Positions 49,886-59,739 of a stretch of 64,000 nt of DNA are shown here, in pieces. The position numbers and the translations under genes were made by a program. The notes beneath the pieces were generated by a model. The model was not told the origin of the DNA. It worked only from the letters and a program-made list of their open reading frames with translations, and made no database searches. The stretch lies in assembly GCA_937919625.1 (NCBI GenBank), contig CALFRK010000082.1:1-64000 (forward strand), read 5' to 3'. The DNA comes from an uncultured Ilumatobacter sp. Lineage in GTDB: Bacteria > Actinomycetota > Acidimicrobiia > Acidimicrobiales > Ilumatobacteraceae. The first letter of the stretch is position 1. Each line of letters opens with the position of its first letter.

Positions 49886-51186
49886 ACGAGAATCAGCCGG
49901 TTCAGTGTGCCGCCGAGTTCGAGCACATAGATCTCACCGTCTGGACCAGCACGCACAGACGACACACTGTCGAAGCCGTCGAGCAAGGTGATGTTGCGTT
50001 GGCCGTCGAGGTCGAGCGCCCACACGATGCCCGAGCAATAGTCGCTGTACACGAATGCCGGAGCCAGATCGGGAATCGCGTCGCCGCGGTAGGGCACTCC
50101 ACCAGAGATCGAGCATCCGTCGTGACCATGGCGATACGTGAGCACGGGCATCGTGGGCCCTGAGTCGACAACGTCGCTGTTGAAACGTTGATCGCCCTCG
50201 AATCCGCTCCAACCGAAGTTGACGCCGCGCCCTGCGGTGACTCCCCCGATGGGTGACACCAGGTTCACTTCCTCGACTTCGTTTTGGCCGACATCGGCGA
50301 TCCAGAGATCACCGTTAACAGGGTCGAAGGCAAATCTCCACGGATTGCGGAGACCCCACGACCACACCTCGGCGGCACCCGCCAGATCGCCGAACCTGCC
50401 GTCGGCGAAGGGGTTGTCGGCCGGAATCGTGTAGGGCTGATCGCGATCGGGATGGGGGTCGATACGTAGCAAGGATCCGAGCAGCGTCGACGGGTCGCTC
50501 GCATTGCGTTCGGGGTCACCCCCGGAACCGCCATCACCGACCGCGATGTACAGCATCCGATCCGGTCCGATCTCGAGGTCGCCACCGTTGTGATTGCTGT
50601 ACGGCTGGTCGATGGTGAGCACGATCCGCTCCGCTTGCATGTCGAAGTGTCCATCACCATCGATCGGGTACTCGGCGATCACCGTGTCACCTGCGACGTC
50701 GGTGTAGTCGAGGTAGGCGGTGCGCCCATCGGGCGAGAAGGCAAGCCCGAGCAGTCCACGCTCGCCGCTGGAGGCCGTGCGGTCGGTGAGGTCGGCGATG
50801 ACAGTGCGCTCATCGCCGATGAGGCGCACCACTCTTCCAGGCTGTTCGACGATGTAGAGGGCGTGATCACCAGGACGCACCGCCAGATCGACCGGCTGGT
50901 CGAATTCGGCCACAGCGATCGCCGCCACCTTCGGGTCGCCCACGGTGGGCGACGGCTCTGTCGTGGCGGGCGGATGCGATGTTGTAGTCGATGGCGTGAC
51001 GGGTGCGGCGTCGGCCCCCGCCGCCGGGTCAGGAGTTCTCGCCGCCGTTGTCGACGCCGGGGCCGTTGTCGCCGGCGTGGTGGTGGTGATGATCACGGCC
51101 GAACCCTGGTCGGATTGGGCGCCGTTGTGGGCGCAAGCAGCCACCACCAACAGCAGTGCGGGCGCCAGCGCAGTTCGGAGTGTCAC
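49882..51186 (-). CDS. PQQ-dependent sugar dehydrogenase-like (glucose/sorbosone dehydrogenase) lipoprotein
   Basis: Lipobox LLVVAACAHN; GERGLLGLAFSPDGRTAYLDYTD; NHNGGDLEIGPDRMLYIAVGDGGSGGDP; WSWGLRNPWRFAFDPVNGDLWIADVGQNEVEEVN. Confidence 0.9.
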   Translation of the reverse strand: MTLRTALAPALLLVVAACAHNGAQSDQGSAVIITTTTPATTAPASTTAARTPDPAAGADAAPVTPSTTTSHPPATTEPSPTVGDPKVAAIAVAEFDQPVDLAVRPGDHALYIVEQPGRVVRLIGDERTVIADLTDRTASSGERGLLGLAFSPDGRTAYLDYTDVAGDTVIAEYPIDGDGHFDMQAERIVLTIDQPYSNHNGGDLEIGPDRMLYIAVGDGGSGGDPERNASDPSTLLGSLLRIDPHPDRDQPYTIPADNPFADGRFGDLAGAAEVWSWGLRNPWRFAFDPVNGDLWIADVGQNEVEEVNLVSPIGGVTAGRGVNFGWSGFEGDQRFNSDVVDSGPTMPVLTYRHGHDGCSISGGVPYRGDAIPDLAPAFVYSDYCSGIVWALDLDGQRNITLLDGFDSVSSVRAGPDGEIYVLELGGTLNRLILV

Positions 51187-52037
51187 GAAATTACCCTGAT
51201 CAAGCCTTCCTGAACGACGTTCACGACGAGTTCCCCGTTGGTGTTGTAGATCGACCCGCCGGACAGGCCGCGCGCCGAAGAGCTGGACAGCGCGGTTTGC
51301 GAGTACAGCATCCACTCGTCGGCTCGGAACGGCCGGTGAAACCACATCGCATGATCCAGGCTGGCCATCATCAAATTGTCGGTGAACGACGACATTCCGA
51401 ATGGGCGCAGTGCCGTATCTAGCAGCGACATGTCGCTGGCGTAGGTGACGATGCAGGCGTGTAGGACTGGATCGTCGGGCAGGGTCCCATCGGCGCGCAT
51501 CCACACGAGCTGCCCCTCGGACTTTATGCCGGGTTCGAGGGCCGGGTCGGGTGGGACATACCTGGTGTCGATCGGCCGTGGGCGGTCATACCACTCGCCC
51601 ATACGTTCGCGGTGGGATCCCATCCGCTCGCGGAAACCGGGCAACGACTCGGCGGGCGGCACATTGTCGGGCCCCTTCCTATAGTGGTCGAGGCCCGGTT
51701 CGGGGGTGTGAAAGCTGGCCTGCAGATTGAAGATCGGTCGTCCGTGCTGAATCGCCACGACACGACGGGTCGTGAAGCTGCGGCCGTCGCGCAGCCGGTC
51801 GACCTCGTACAGGATCGGCACGCTCGGGTCGCCGGGACGCAGGAAATAGGCGTGCAGCGAGTGCACGTGGCGTCCCGGCTCGTCGACAGTACGCGCCGCC
51901 GCCACCAATGCCTGCCCCGCAACCTGGCCACCAAACACACGTTGGCGGTCTTCGTCGGGCTGGACGCCGCGGAAGATATTGACCTCGATAGGTTCGAGAT
52001 CGAGTAGTTCGATCAGATTCTGTAGTGCATCCGCCAT
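51183..52037 (-). CDS. tesB: Acyl-CoA thioesterase II
   Basis: RVFGGQVAGQALVAAARTV; HSLHAYFLRPGDPSVPILYEVDRLRDGRSFTTRRVVAIQHG; SLDHAMWFHRPFRADEWMLY. Confidence 0.94.
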   Translation of the reverse strand: MADALQNLIELLDLEPIEVNIFRGVQPDEDRQRVFGGQVAGQALVAAARTVDEPGRHVHSLHAYFLRPGDPSVPILYEVDRLRDGRSFTTRRVVAIQHGRPIFNLQASFHTPEPGLDHYRKGPDNVPPAESLPGFRERMGSHRERMGEWYDRPRPIDTRYVPPDPALEPGIKSEGQLVWMRADGTLPDDPVLHACIVTYASDMSLLDTALRPFGMSSFTDNLMMASLDHAMWFHRPFRADEWMLYSQTALSSSSARGLSGGSIYNTNGELVVNVVQEGLIRVIS

Positions 52038-52078
52038 CGCCCCATGCTGCCACGTGGGCCACCCCCTACCATGTCGAC

Positions 52079-52765
52079 ATGGGCGATGCCGTCGAGCGTT
52101 CTCTCGCCGCACTCGATGAGCCGATGCAGCGGGCACTGGAGTTGGCTTGGGAATCGGTCCGGGCCGGCAGCCTGGGTATCGGCGCCGTCGCTGTACGCGG
52201 CGACGGCAGCGAGGTGGCGACCGGGCGAAACCGGCTGTTCGAGCACGATCCTGGTGACGACGTATTGGCAGGCACATCACTGGCGCACGCCGAGATGAAC
52301 GTGCTCGCCAAACTGAAGAACCGTCGGCACGAGCACGACGGGTTGGTGCTCCACACCACGCTCCAGCCGTGCGTACAATGCCTCGCAGCGATCCGGCTCA
52401 GCCCGGTTCGCGGTGTTCGAGTACTGGCGCCCGATCCGATCTTCCGGGGCATCGAACGGATGCGCGACATCAACACTTTCATGGCCGCCAACTGGCCAGA
52501 GATCGAGCAGCTTGCGATCTCCGAGTGGTCGGTGCTGGCTCTGTTGTTCCCGACCCACACCGGCGTGTTCTGGTCGAGTCAGCTCGACCTCTGGTCAGCA
52601 CGTCTCCCACAGCTCACGACCTTGGCCGGGCGCTTGGTCGCCTCCGGACTGGTCGTGGATCACGCCCGAGATGACAGCTCTGTCGCGGCAATCGCCTCGG
52701 CCATCTGGTCGGAGTTGGGCGACGGCATCGACGAGGTGCAGGCGCTGGCCGACACCCACGGCTGA
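52079..52765 (+). CDS. Cytidine/deoxycytidylate deaminase-family protein
   Basis: SLAHAEMNVLAKL and TLQPCVQCLAAI zinc motifs; long C-terminal extension. Confidence 0.82.
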   Translation: MGDAVERSLAALDEPMQRALELAWESVRAGSLGIGAVAVRGDGSEVATGRNRLFEHDPGDDVLAGTSLAHAEMNVLAKLKNRRHEHDGLVLHTTLQPCVQCLAAIRLSPVRGVRVLAPDPIFRGIERMRDINTFMAANWPEIEQLAISEWSVLALLFPTHTGVFWSSQLDLWSARLPQLTTLAGRLVASGLVVDHARDDSSVAAIASAIWSELGDGIDEVQALADTHG

Positions 52766-52783
52766 GTCGCGCCGGCCGACCCG

Positions 52784-55168
52784 TCAGAGCAGGGCGAACT
52801 TGACGATCGGGTCGAGCGATCCGAGATCGTTGGCTTGCAGATCAGACGACGACATCGTCCACAGCACGCCGTTCGCAACCAGGCTGCGCTGGATCTGCTC
52901 CTGGTAGTAGTCGTCCGGGTAGCAGATCTCGAAGCGATCATCGGGCTTAGCGCCCAGCGTGGCGATCACCTCGTCACCGATCGATTCGTCGCCAAACCAG
53001 TGTCGGATGTCGTCGACGGGGATCATCTCGCAACCGTCGTTGCCCCAGCCGCCACGGTTGTCGGCGCCGCACAGCTGGAAGCGGATCAACGGTTCGTTGG
53101 CCATCCACCACAACTCACTGTCTTCCGGTACGTCGCTGCTGCTGAGAAGGCGGCAGTCGGATGATCCGTCATCATCAACGTGGCTGACCCGGCCGATCTC
53201 GATGATCGTCTCGCCGATCTCGAACAGGATCATCCCGTTGAACTGGTTGTTCCAGTTCTTCACCGGCAGGATCGCGGTCGAGCCGAAGATCTGGAAGGCG
53301 CGGTGGTCGGACTCGGCGGGGGAGTACGAGTTGGGCATCGTCCACACCGACACCTCACGTGGGTCGGTCGGGTCGCTGGCGTCGAACAGACTGAGCTTGA
53401 GCCCGGTCTGGCGGCCGTCATCGGTGGCGTCCTGCCCGATTCCCAGCACCATTCCACCGCCGAGCGGGTGGAGATAGGTCGAGACCCCTGGGATCTTCAG
53501 TTCGCCGGCGATCCGGGGGTTCGTGGGTTCGCTGAGATCGAGCACGTAGAACGGGTCGGTCTGGCGAAACGTGACCGCGAACCCGATGTCGTCCATGAGA
53601 CGAGCTGAGAACAGTGATTCGCCCTTGCCGATCCCACCGACTTCGCCGACCGGCACGAGTCGGTCGCCCTGTTCGTCGAGCACGACGAGGCGGGTCTCGC
53701 TCTGGTTGCGGTCGTCCCACGGTGAACCGTCGGTGCCGATCACGCGCAGGTAGCCATCGTACTCGTCGAGCGAGAACTGGTTGAGCAAGCTGCCACGAAC
53801 GGTGCCAGAAGCCACGTATTCGGTCGGCTCGCCGGGCGCGATCGCGAAGGCGTGGATGTCGGTCTCGTAGTCCTCAGACCACTGGCGGAAACGGGCCTGG
53901 TCGTTGGCCAGGTCGGCGCCGGCCCACTTTGTGGTGGCGACATAGAACCGGTCGCTGGAGCTGTAGATCGTCTGGCCGCTCGCCAGCACGCCGACCGCGT
54001 GGTTGGGGTCGAAGCTGACGTCGAGCCCGCGGCTGAGATCGAGATCGAGCACCGAGACCACCTCGAAGCCGGAGAACTCGGTCGGATGGTGCATCCGCCC
54101 GCACGCCAGCAGTGGGCCGCCGTCGGACACCTCGCGTCCGTTCAGCCGGTACGACGGAATCCAGTCATCGAGTGTCGATTCGTCGATGATCTGGCGGTTG
54201 GCTTCGGTCGCACGCTCCTCGCCGTTCGAATTCTGTGGGTACAACCACGGCAGCTGGTTGGGGCTGCTCGACACGGCGAGCCGCACGTGATCGCCGATCG
54301 CCCTGGCACTCAGGTACTGACCCTCGATCCGCATCGACCCGGAGAGCGACAGATTGTTCGGGTCGGACAGGTCGATCTCGAACACGAGCGCGGCGGGACC
54401 GTAGTACTCCGGTTCGTAGAAGTCGTCCCTGACCGGCTGCTCGGCGAACTGCACCTCTGAGCCGTCCGACTGGCCTGTTGCGGGCATGTCGAGGATCGGC
54501 TCGACTGGCATCGGGCCGCCCCAGTTTCCCCCATTGGTGAACAGCAGCGCCCGGTCGCCCAGGAAGAACAGTTCGTGGCCCCAGCCCTCCTCCAGCGTGA
54601 TCTGGTCGGTCAGCACAGGCTCGGAACCGGAGATGTCGACATAGCTGAGCTGGTTCTGGCTGACGACTAGAATCCGATCGCCATCGGTCTTGATGATGTC
54701 GGGCTCGTCGATCCCGAGCTCCTGCACATTGGTGCCGCTGAACGACCCGTCGCTGCTGTCCAGATCATCGCCGGAGGCAGCCGGGAGTGCTGATGCGGGT
54801 GTGCCTGCCGGCTGGTCCGCTCGTACTGCCGCGGAATCACCGTCGGCGGCCATCTCTTCCATGATCATGTCGTCTTGGAGGTAGTCGACCCGACCGCCGT
54901 CGAGGCCATACGGCCCGACCCGGTCACCGGCGACGGCCTTGACATGGTCGAGAAATGCGCTGCAGTCGGCGAATGGGGTGAGCGCCCGCAGAAACCGGCC
55001 CGAGCCGGTGTTGCCGGCGTCGGTGGCGAGCGGATTGCTGCCGAGCCGATTGGCGGTTGTGTCGCTTGTTGTCGGATCGGTCCTGTTCGGTGACGCATTG
55101 GGGGCGACGTCGGAGCAGGCGGAGGTGACGAGGGCGATGGTCACGAGGATCGCTGGTAGTGCACGCAT
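52784..55168 (-). CDS. Beta-propeller domain-containing secreted lipoprotein
   Basis: Lipobox LVTSACSD; DIIKTDGDRILVVSQNQLSYVDISGSEPVLTDQI; YVLDLSEPTNPRIAGELKIPGVSTYLHPLGGGMVLGIGQD. Confidence 0.85.
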   Translation of the reverse strand: MRALPAILVTIALVTSACSDVAPNASPNRTDPTTSDTTANRLGSNPLATDAGNTGSGRFLRALTPFADCSAFLDHVKAVAGDRVGPYGLDGGRVDYLQDDMIMEEMAADGDSAAVRADQPAGTPASALPAASGDDLDSSDGSFSGTNVQELGIDEPDIIKTDGDRILVVSQNQLSYVDISGSEPVLTDQITLEEGWGHELFFLGDRALLFTNGGNWGGPMPVEPILDMPATGQSDGSEVQFAEQPVRDDFYEPEYYGPAALVFEIDLSDPNNLSLSGSMRIEGQYLSARAIGDHVRLAVSSSPNQLPWLYPQNSNGEERATEANRQIIDESTLDDWIPSYRLNGREVSDGGPLLACGRMHHPTEFSGFEVVSVLDLDLSRGLDVSFDPNHAVGVLASGQTIYSSSDRFYVATTKWAGADLANDQARFRQWSEDYETDIHAFAIAPGEPTEYVASGTVRGSLLNQFSLDEYDGYLRVIGTDGSPWDDRNQSETRLVVLDEQGDRLVPVGEVGGIGKGESLFSARLMDDIGFAVTFRQTDPFYVLDLSEPTNPRIAGELKIPGVSTYLHPLGGGMVLGIGQDATDDGRQTGLKLSLFDASDPTDPREVSVWTMPNSYSPAESDHRAFQIFGSTAILPVKNWNNQFNGMILFEIGETIIEIGRVSHVDDDGSSDCRLLSSSDVPEDSELWWMANEPLIRFQLCGADNRGGWGNDGCEMIPVDDIRHWFGDESIGDEVIATLGAKPDDRFEICYPDDYYQEQIQRSLVANGVLWTMSSSDLQANDLGSLDPIVKFALL

Positions 55169-55210
55169 ATTGATTGGACGCCGACGCCCGCTGGTCGGTT
55201 CCCGCTGATC

Positions 55211-55903
55211 TTGGCGCTCGAGTGGCGAGGCCGGGCGGCCGCTCGGCACCGTAACCTGGCCGACGTGTTGATCGATCCTGTGCTTCGTGGGCTGGCCCTT
55301 GCGACCAAGGGGTTCATGCCCCCGCACGAGGGCGATGCTCTGCATGCCGCGGCGCTCGATGCCGGTGCAGCGGTGCCAGGTGCACCGTGGGTGGAGGTTG
55401 GCTCGTATTGTGGGCGTTCGACGGTCTGGCTCGGCGACGCCGCCCGAACGGCGGGCACAGTGTTGTTCGCCGTCGACCACCACCGTGGATCAGAAGAGAA
55501 TCAGTCTGGTTGGGAGCACCACGACATCGAGGTGATCGATCAGCGGGTCGGCAAGATGGACACGCTGCCGTTCTTTCGCCGTGCAGTGCACGATGCTGGT
55601 CTCGAAGACCATGTAGTCGGCGTCGTCGGCAGGTCGCCGATCGTTGCCCATCACTGGACGACTCCGCTCGGATTCCTGTTCATCGACGGCGGACACGGTG
55701 TCCAACCGGCCCGTGATGACTTCGAGGGCTGGACGCCTCACGTGGCGCGTGGCGGCACGCTCGCCATCCACGACGTGTTTCCAGACCCGGCTGACGGGGG
55801 TCGCCCGCCCTACGAGCAGATCTACCTGCCTGCGCTCGCCAGCGGCCGTTTCGAGCTGGTCTCCGTGACCGGCTCGCTACGAGTCCTCACCCGCGCGGGT
55901 TGA
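55211..55903 (+). CDS. Class I SAM-dependent methyltransferase (CmcI/TylF-like)
   Basis: WVEVGSYCGRSTVWLG; LGFLFIDGGHGVQPARDDFEGWTPHVARGGTLAIHDVF. Start may be GTG 55265. Confidence 0.8.
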   Translation: MALEWRGRAAARHRNLADVLIDPVLRGLALATKGFMPPHEGDALHAAALDAGAAVPGAPWVEVGSYCGRSTVWLGDAARTAGTVLFAVDHHRGSEENQSGWEHHDIEVIDQRVGKMDTLPFFRRAVHDAGLEDHVVGVVGRSPIVAHHWTTPLGFLFIDGGHGVQPARDDFEGWTPHVARGGTLAIHDVFPDPADGGRPPYEQIYLPALASGRFELVSVTGSLRVLTRAG

Positions 55904-55972
55904 CATGACCGGTCCGGCGCCGACTTTGCGTCGGTTCGGCACCCACGCCTGATCACACCGCGGCGGGAGCGG

Positions 55973-57106
55973 TCACGATCTGACCAGGCCGCCGAACACC
56001 CAGGGATGGATCCGCCATTCGATATAGACCATCGTCAGGCCGGCCGAGATCATCAAACCCCCAGCGGTCAGCCCGAGCGCCGGCACCGACCACGCAAACA
56101 TTGCGCCCCCGAGCAGCGGGCCGAGCATTCGCCCGGCGGCCATGATCGCCTGGGCGTCACCGGCGCGCTCTTCGGGGTACTGGGATCGTTGAGCGAGCAG
56201 CGAGTACACGCCGGGGATGCCCATCCAGAATGAGAAACCCCAGATCGGTAATGCCAACCAGAACACGATTGGTTCTTGGATATTGGTGACGAGCACGGCC
56301 ATTGCCCCGGTGAGTGTCATCCACAGACCGGGCAGCGGGCGTTGTCCCCGGTAGCGAGCCGATGGCACGCCGGCGAGGGCGTTCGCCGAGAATACGAACG
56401 ACACGGCCAATGCGCTCAGCCCGACATTGTCCTGACCGATCACGGCGGCGAACACGAACACCGCAGATCCGCCCAACGTCGTGACGCCTAGGCAGACCAG
56501 GATCGCGGCTGCCGCCCTGGTTGGTCGGTGGCGAGGTTGGCGTGGTCGGGCGGCCGCGTCGAGGCGTGTCTTGCGGATGAATGCCAGCGGTATCAGGTGC
56601 AGTCCTGCGAGCACGTAGAACAACAGATCGACGCCGGACGCGTCGATCAAGATCGCGATCAACGGAGCGCTGATGGTGCCGACCAATGGTCCGATCACGG
56701 CGACGTCGCCGACCTTCTCGTCGTTGCCAAACACTTCGGCCCAGGCGATCCACGAGATCAGGCCCAATGAGATGCCGCTCAGAAAACGAACGGTGACGAG
56801 CAGGCTGAACCAGGGTGCCAGGCCAGATGCCGCGTTGGCCAGTAGTCCGACCAGCACAGCGACCACCATCACTCTGCGACGTGGGCGCAGAAATCGGCCG
56901 GCGCCCCATGAGGTCAGCATGAATCCACCGAGTTGGGCCGTGGAGATCACGCCGACCGTAGCCACGTCGACGTGTTGATCGACGGCGACGCCCTTGACGA
57001 GGAACGGGGTGGCGGCAAAGACGACGGTGCTCACGGCGGTGGCGGCGAGCACCCCGGCCGGGACCTTCGGCTTGAGCGCGAACAGCAGCCGGACGGGTGC
57101 CTGCAT
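55973..57106 (-). CDS. MFS transporter
   Basis: About 11-12 hydrophobic segments; WGFSFWMGIPGVYSLLAQRSQYPEERAGDAQAIMAAGRMLGPLLGG. Confidence 0.82.
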   Translation of the reverse strand: MQAPVRLLFALKPKVPAGVLAATAVSTVVFAATPFLVKGVAVDQHVDVATVGVISTAQLGGFMLTSWGAGRFLRPRRRVMVVAVLVGLLANAASGLAPWFSLLVTVRFLSGISLGLISWIAWAEVFGNDEKVGDVAVIGPLVGTISAPLIAILIDASGVDLLFYVLAGLHLIPLAFIRKTRLDAAARPRQPRHRPTRAAAAILVCLGVTTLGGSAVFVFAAVIGQDNVGLSALAVSFVFSANALAGVPSARYRGQRPLPGLWMTLTGAMAVLVTNIQEPIVFWLALPIWGFSFWMGIPGVYSLLAQRSQYPEERAGDAQAIMAAGRMLGPLLGGAMFAWSVPALGLTAGGLMISAGLTMVYIEWRIHPWVFGGLVRS

Positions 57107-57112
57107 CGCGAG

Positions 57113-57886
57113 CTACCCGGCCGCGGTTCGCTCGGCGCGCATCGTGTCGAGCGCGTCGGCTATCACAGCGCGAGTGCGATCTCGCAGATCGGCGACATCG
57201 TTTTTGGTGAGGCCTTCTGTGGGAATCGGATCGAGCACCCGCACCTCGGCATGGCTGTAGCCGAATCGCCAGTCGTGCTTGATCAACGCATCGCGGGTGC
57301 CTACCACTGCGAGCGGGAGGATCGGGGCGCCGGCCTGGATCGCGATCCGAAAGGCACCATCTTTGAAGTCTTGCAACTCACCCGACTTCGACCGAGTGCC
57401 CTCGGGGAAGATCATCACGGAGACCCTGTTTTCGAGTCGGTCGCGGCATTCGAGCAGGGCCTTCGCTCTCGATTTCTTGTCGCCGCGCTGGAGACGGATG
57501 TCCTTGGCCAGCCACATTGCCCATCCCAGCAGCGGGATCTTGAAGAACTCGCTCTTCGACATCCACTTCATCTCGAACGGGAGGTGCGAGATCAGAAGGA
57601 TGTCGACGAAGCTTTCGTGGTTGGCGACGGCCACGAAAGGCATGCGTCCATCGGTGGGTATCTCGCCCGACACGCTGAACTTCCAGAGTGGGTTGAGCCT
57701 CTGGTGGATCACGGCGATCTTCCGAAACAGCAGTCCGGCGTGATAGGCGCCCTTGTCGAACGGAGCCGTGACCAGTCGCAGAATCGCCACCATCGGAACG
57801 ATGGTCAACACGGCAACGCCCAGCACGAACCATGCCCAGATGCTCAGAATCGTGCGAGCGGCTTTGGTCTGCAGCAGTGGTGACAC
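57113..57886 (-). CDS. 1-acyl-glycerol-3-phosphate acyltransferase-like (PlsC)
   Basis: VANHESFVDILL (NHxxxxD); MIFPEGTRSKSGELQDFKDGAFRIAIQAGAPILPLAVVGT. GTG start inferred. Confidence 0.92.
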   Translation of the reverse strand: MSPLLQTKAARTILSIWAWFVLGVAVLTIVPMVAILRLVTAPFDKGAYHAGLLFRKIAVIHQRLNPLWKFSVSGEIPTDGRMPFVAVANHESFVDILLISHLPFEMKWMSKSEFFKIPLLGWAMWLAKDIRLQRGDKKSRAKALLECRDRLENRVSVMIFPEGTRSKSGELQDFKDGAFRIAIQAGAPILPLAVVGTRDALIKHDWRFGYSHAEVRVLDPIPTEGLTKNDVADLRDRTRAVIADALDTMRAERTAAG

Positions 57887-57904
57887 GCCCGGCAGTGTAG
57901 AACG

Positions 57905-57937
57905 CGGTTCCGCAGGTGCCAGGCACCGGAGGTAACG
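57905..57937. repeat. Degenerate REP-like palindrome copy 4
   Basis: Exact central 13-mer GGTGCCAGGCACC (57915-57927) with degenerate flanks ending GGTAACGC. Confidence 0.5.
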
Positions 57938-58055
57938 CATTTGGCCCCGACTGCTGGAGCTCTATCCAGATCACGTCGCGGAACCAGCGAGATATCCTCT
58001 GCACGTCGCCCTGGTGATCCGTCGCCCGAGGTTCAGAGCCCGAAGAGGAGTCGTG

Positions 58056-58676
58056 ATGGTCGGTCAACCAAACCACAAGCACAGGTTCACGGTCGCCGAA
58101 ATGTCGGGCGCCGACCCGTACAAGCTGACGACCGGGCTGATCGTGCCACGCCCGATCGGCTGGATCGGGAGTATCTCGGCCGATGGCACAGCCAACCTCG
58201 CTCCGTATTCGTTCTTCAACGCGGTCAGCGGGATGCCCCCCACGTTCGTGTTCTCACCGGGGCGCGGGGGCCGCAAAGACACGCTCGCCAACGTCCGTGA
58301 GGTCGGCGAGTTCACGATCAACGTCGTTACGGCCGAGGTTGTCGAAGCCATGAACGCGACCGCCGCCAGCTTGCCCGCCGACGTCGACGAGTTCAAAGCT
58401 GCCGGTCTCACCGCCGTGCCCTCGACAACCGTTCGCCCGCCGATGGTCGGCGAATGCAAGGCCAACATCGAGTGTGTCGTGATCCAGATCATCGACGTCG
58501 GCCACCCCGAGGCGGGCAATGCACTGGTGATCGGTGAGGCCGTCGAGTTTCATATCGCCGACGAGATCCTCGATGGCACGCGGATCGACCAGGCCAGATT
58601 GCGGGCCGTCGGCCGCCACGTCGGAAATCAGTACAGCAATGCCACCGATCTGTTCGAGATCATCCGACCAGACTGA
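58056..58676 (+). CDS. Flavin reductase-like domain protein
   Basis: TTGLIVPRPIGWIGSISADGTANLAPYSFFNAVSGMPPTFVFSPG; RBS GAAGAGGAG upstream. Confidence 0.9.
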   Translation: MVGQPNHKHRFTVAEMSGADPYKLTTGLIVPRPIGWIGSISADGTANLAPYSFFNAVSGMPPTFVFSPGRGGRKDTLANVREVGEFTINVVTAEVVEAMNATAASLPADVDEFKAAGLTAVPSTTVRPPMVGECKANIECVVIQIIDVGHPEAGNALVIGEAVEFHIADEILDGTRIDQARLRAVGRHVGNQYSNATDLFEIIRPD

Positions 58677-58692
58677 ACCCCGTCGAACTCCG

Positions 58693-59739
58693 TCAGACGC
58701 TGGTGCGGAGGTGGGCGGCGACGAACATGTCGCTGGCAGGTGAGGCGCCGGCGATCGCGTCGGCAGCCAGAATTACGGCAGCGGCCGTGTATGACGAATG
58801 CTCGTCGGCGGGGAAGACGATTCGGTCGGGGTGTACCAGGCCCGTCAGGTAGGCGCCGTTGTCGACACGGTGTGGGCGGGTCCACGCCAGCAATTCGGTG
58901 GCGGCGCGGATGTCACCAATGGCGGCGTAGCTGAGCGATGCCTCGGCCGTTTCGGACGCCGTGACCCACGGCTCGTCGTACACGCACCGGATTCCGAGAC
59001 CGTCCATGGCGAACGTCGGCCAACCCTCGGCGAGCCGCTGTTTGGCGGGTTCGTTGGCGATTGCACCGGTCAGCACTGGGTAGTACCAGTCCATGGCCCA
59101 CCGTGTCTTGGGCTGGAACGAGAGCGGAGCGTGGCCGATCAAGGTGCACATCACGTCTGCGGCCTCGACCCAGTCGGGGCGCGGCGATCCGGTCGCCATC
59201 CCGACTGCGGCGCCACAGCGCAGGGCGTGTTGGATCGACGCCGAACCGGTGAGCAGGGCGTAGTCCCACGGATGCGCCTCGGGTTCGACGGCCCACAACA
59301 CCAGCCCATCGGGGCGGCGCAGCGACAACACCCAGTCGAGTGCCCGTTCGACGTTGGGCCACATGTTGTCGACGAAACCGCGATCGGACGTGCTGCGCCA
59401 GTGGTGCCACACGCCAGTCGCGATGTACGCACACACATTGGTGTCGAGCTTGGTCTCTTCGATGGTGTCGTCGCGGTCGCCGTCGGGCACGTAGTAGTTA
59501 TGCCAGCTGCCATCGGGGCGTTGGATGTCGGCCAACCACTCGTAGGCCCGTTCGGCCTCGACATGAAACCCGGCGACATCGAGCGCCATCGCCGACTCGA
59601 TGTGGTTCCAGGGATCACTGTGACCGCCGGGGAACCATGGGATCATGCCACTCGCGGTCTGCAATGAAGCGAGGTGTTCGCCCGACTGTATGACCTCGTC
59701 GGCCGACAGCACTCCTGGGAGATCGGGGACCGTGCTCAC
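58693..59739 (-). CDS. Prenyltransferase/squalene-cyclase-like alpha/alpha-toroid protein
   Basis: GMIPWFPGGHSDPWNHIESAMALDVAG; ADIQRPDGSWHNYYV; QW-like repeats. Confidence 0.72.
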   Translation of the reverse strand: MSTVPDLPGVLSADEVIQSGEHLASLQTASGMIPWFPGGHSDPWNHIESAMALDVAGFHVEAERAYEWLADIQRPDGSWHNYYVPDGDRDDTIEETKLDTNVCAYIATGVWHHWRSTSDRGFVDNMWPNVERALDWVLSLRRPDGLVLWAVEPEAHPWDYALLTGSASIQHALRCGAAVGMATGSPRPDWVEAADVMCTLIGHAPLSFQPKTRWAMDWYYPVLTGAIANEPAKQRLAEGWPTFAMDGLGIRCVYDEPWVTASETAEASLSYAAIGDIRAATELLAWTRPHRVDNGAYLTGLVHPDRIVFPADEHSSYTAAAVILAADAIAGASPASDMFVAAHLRTSV

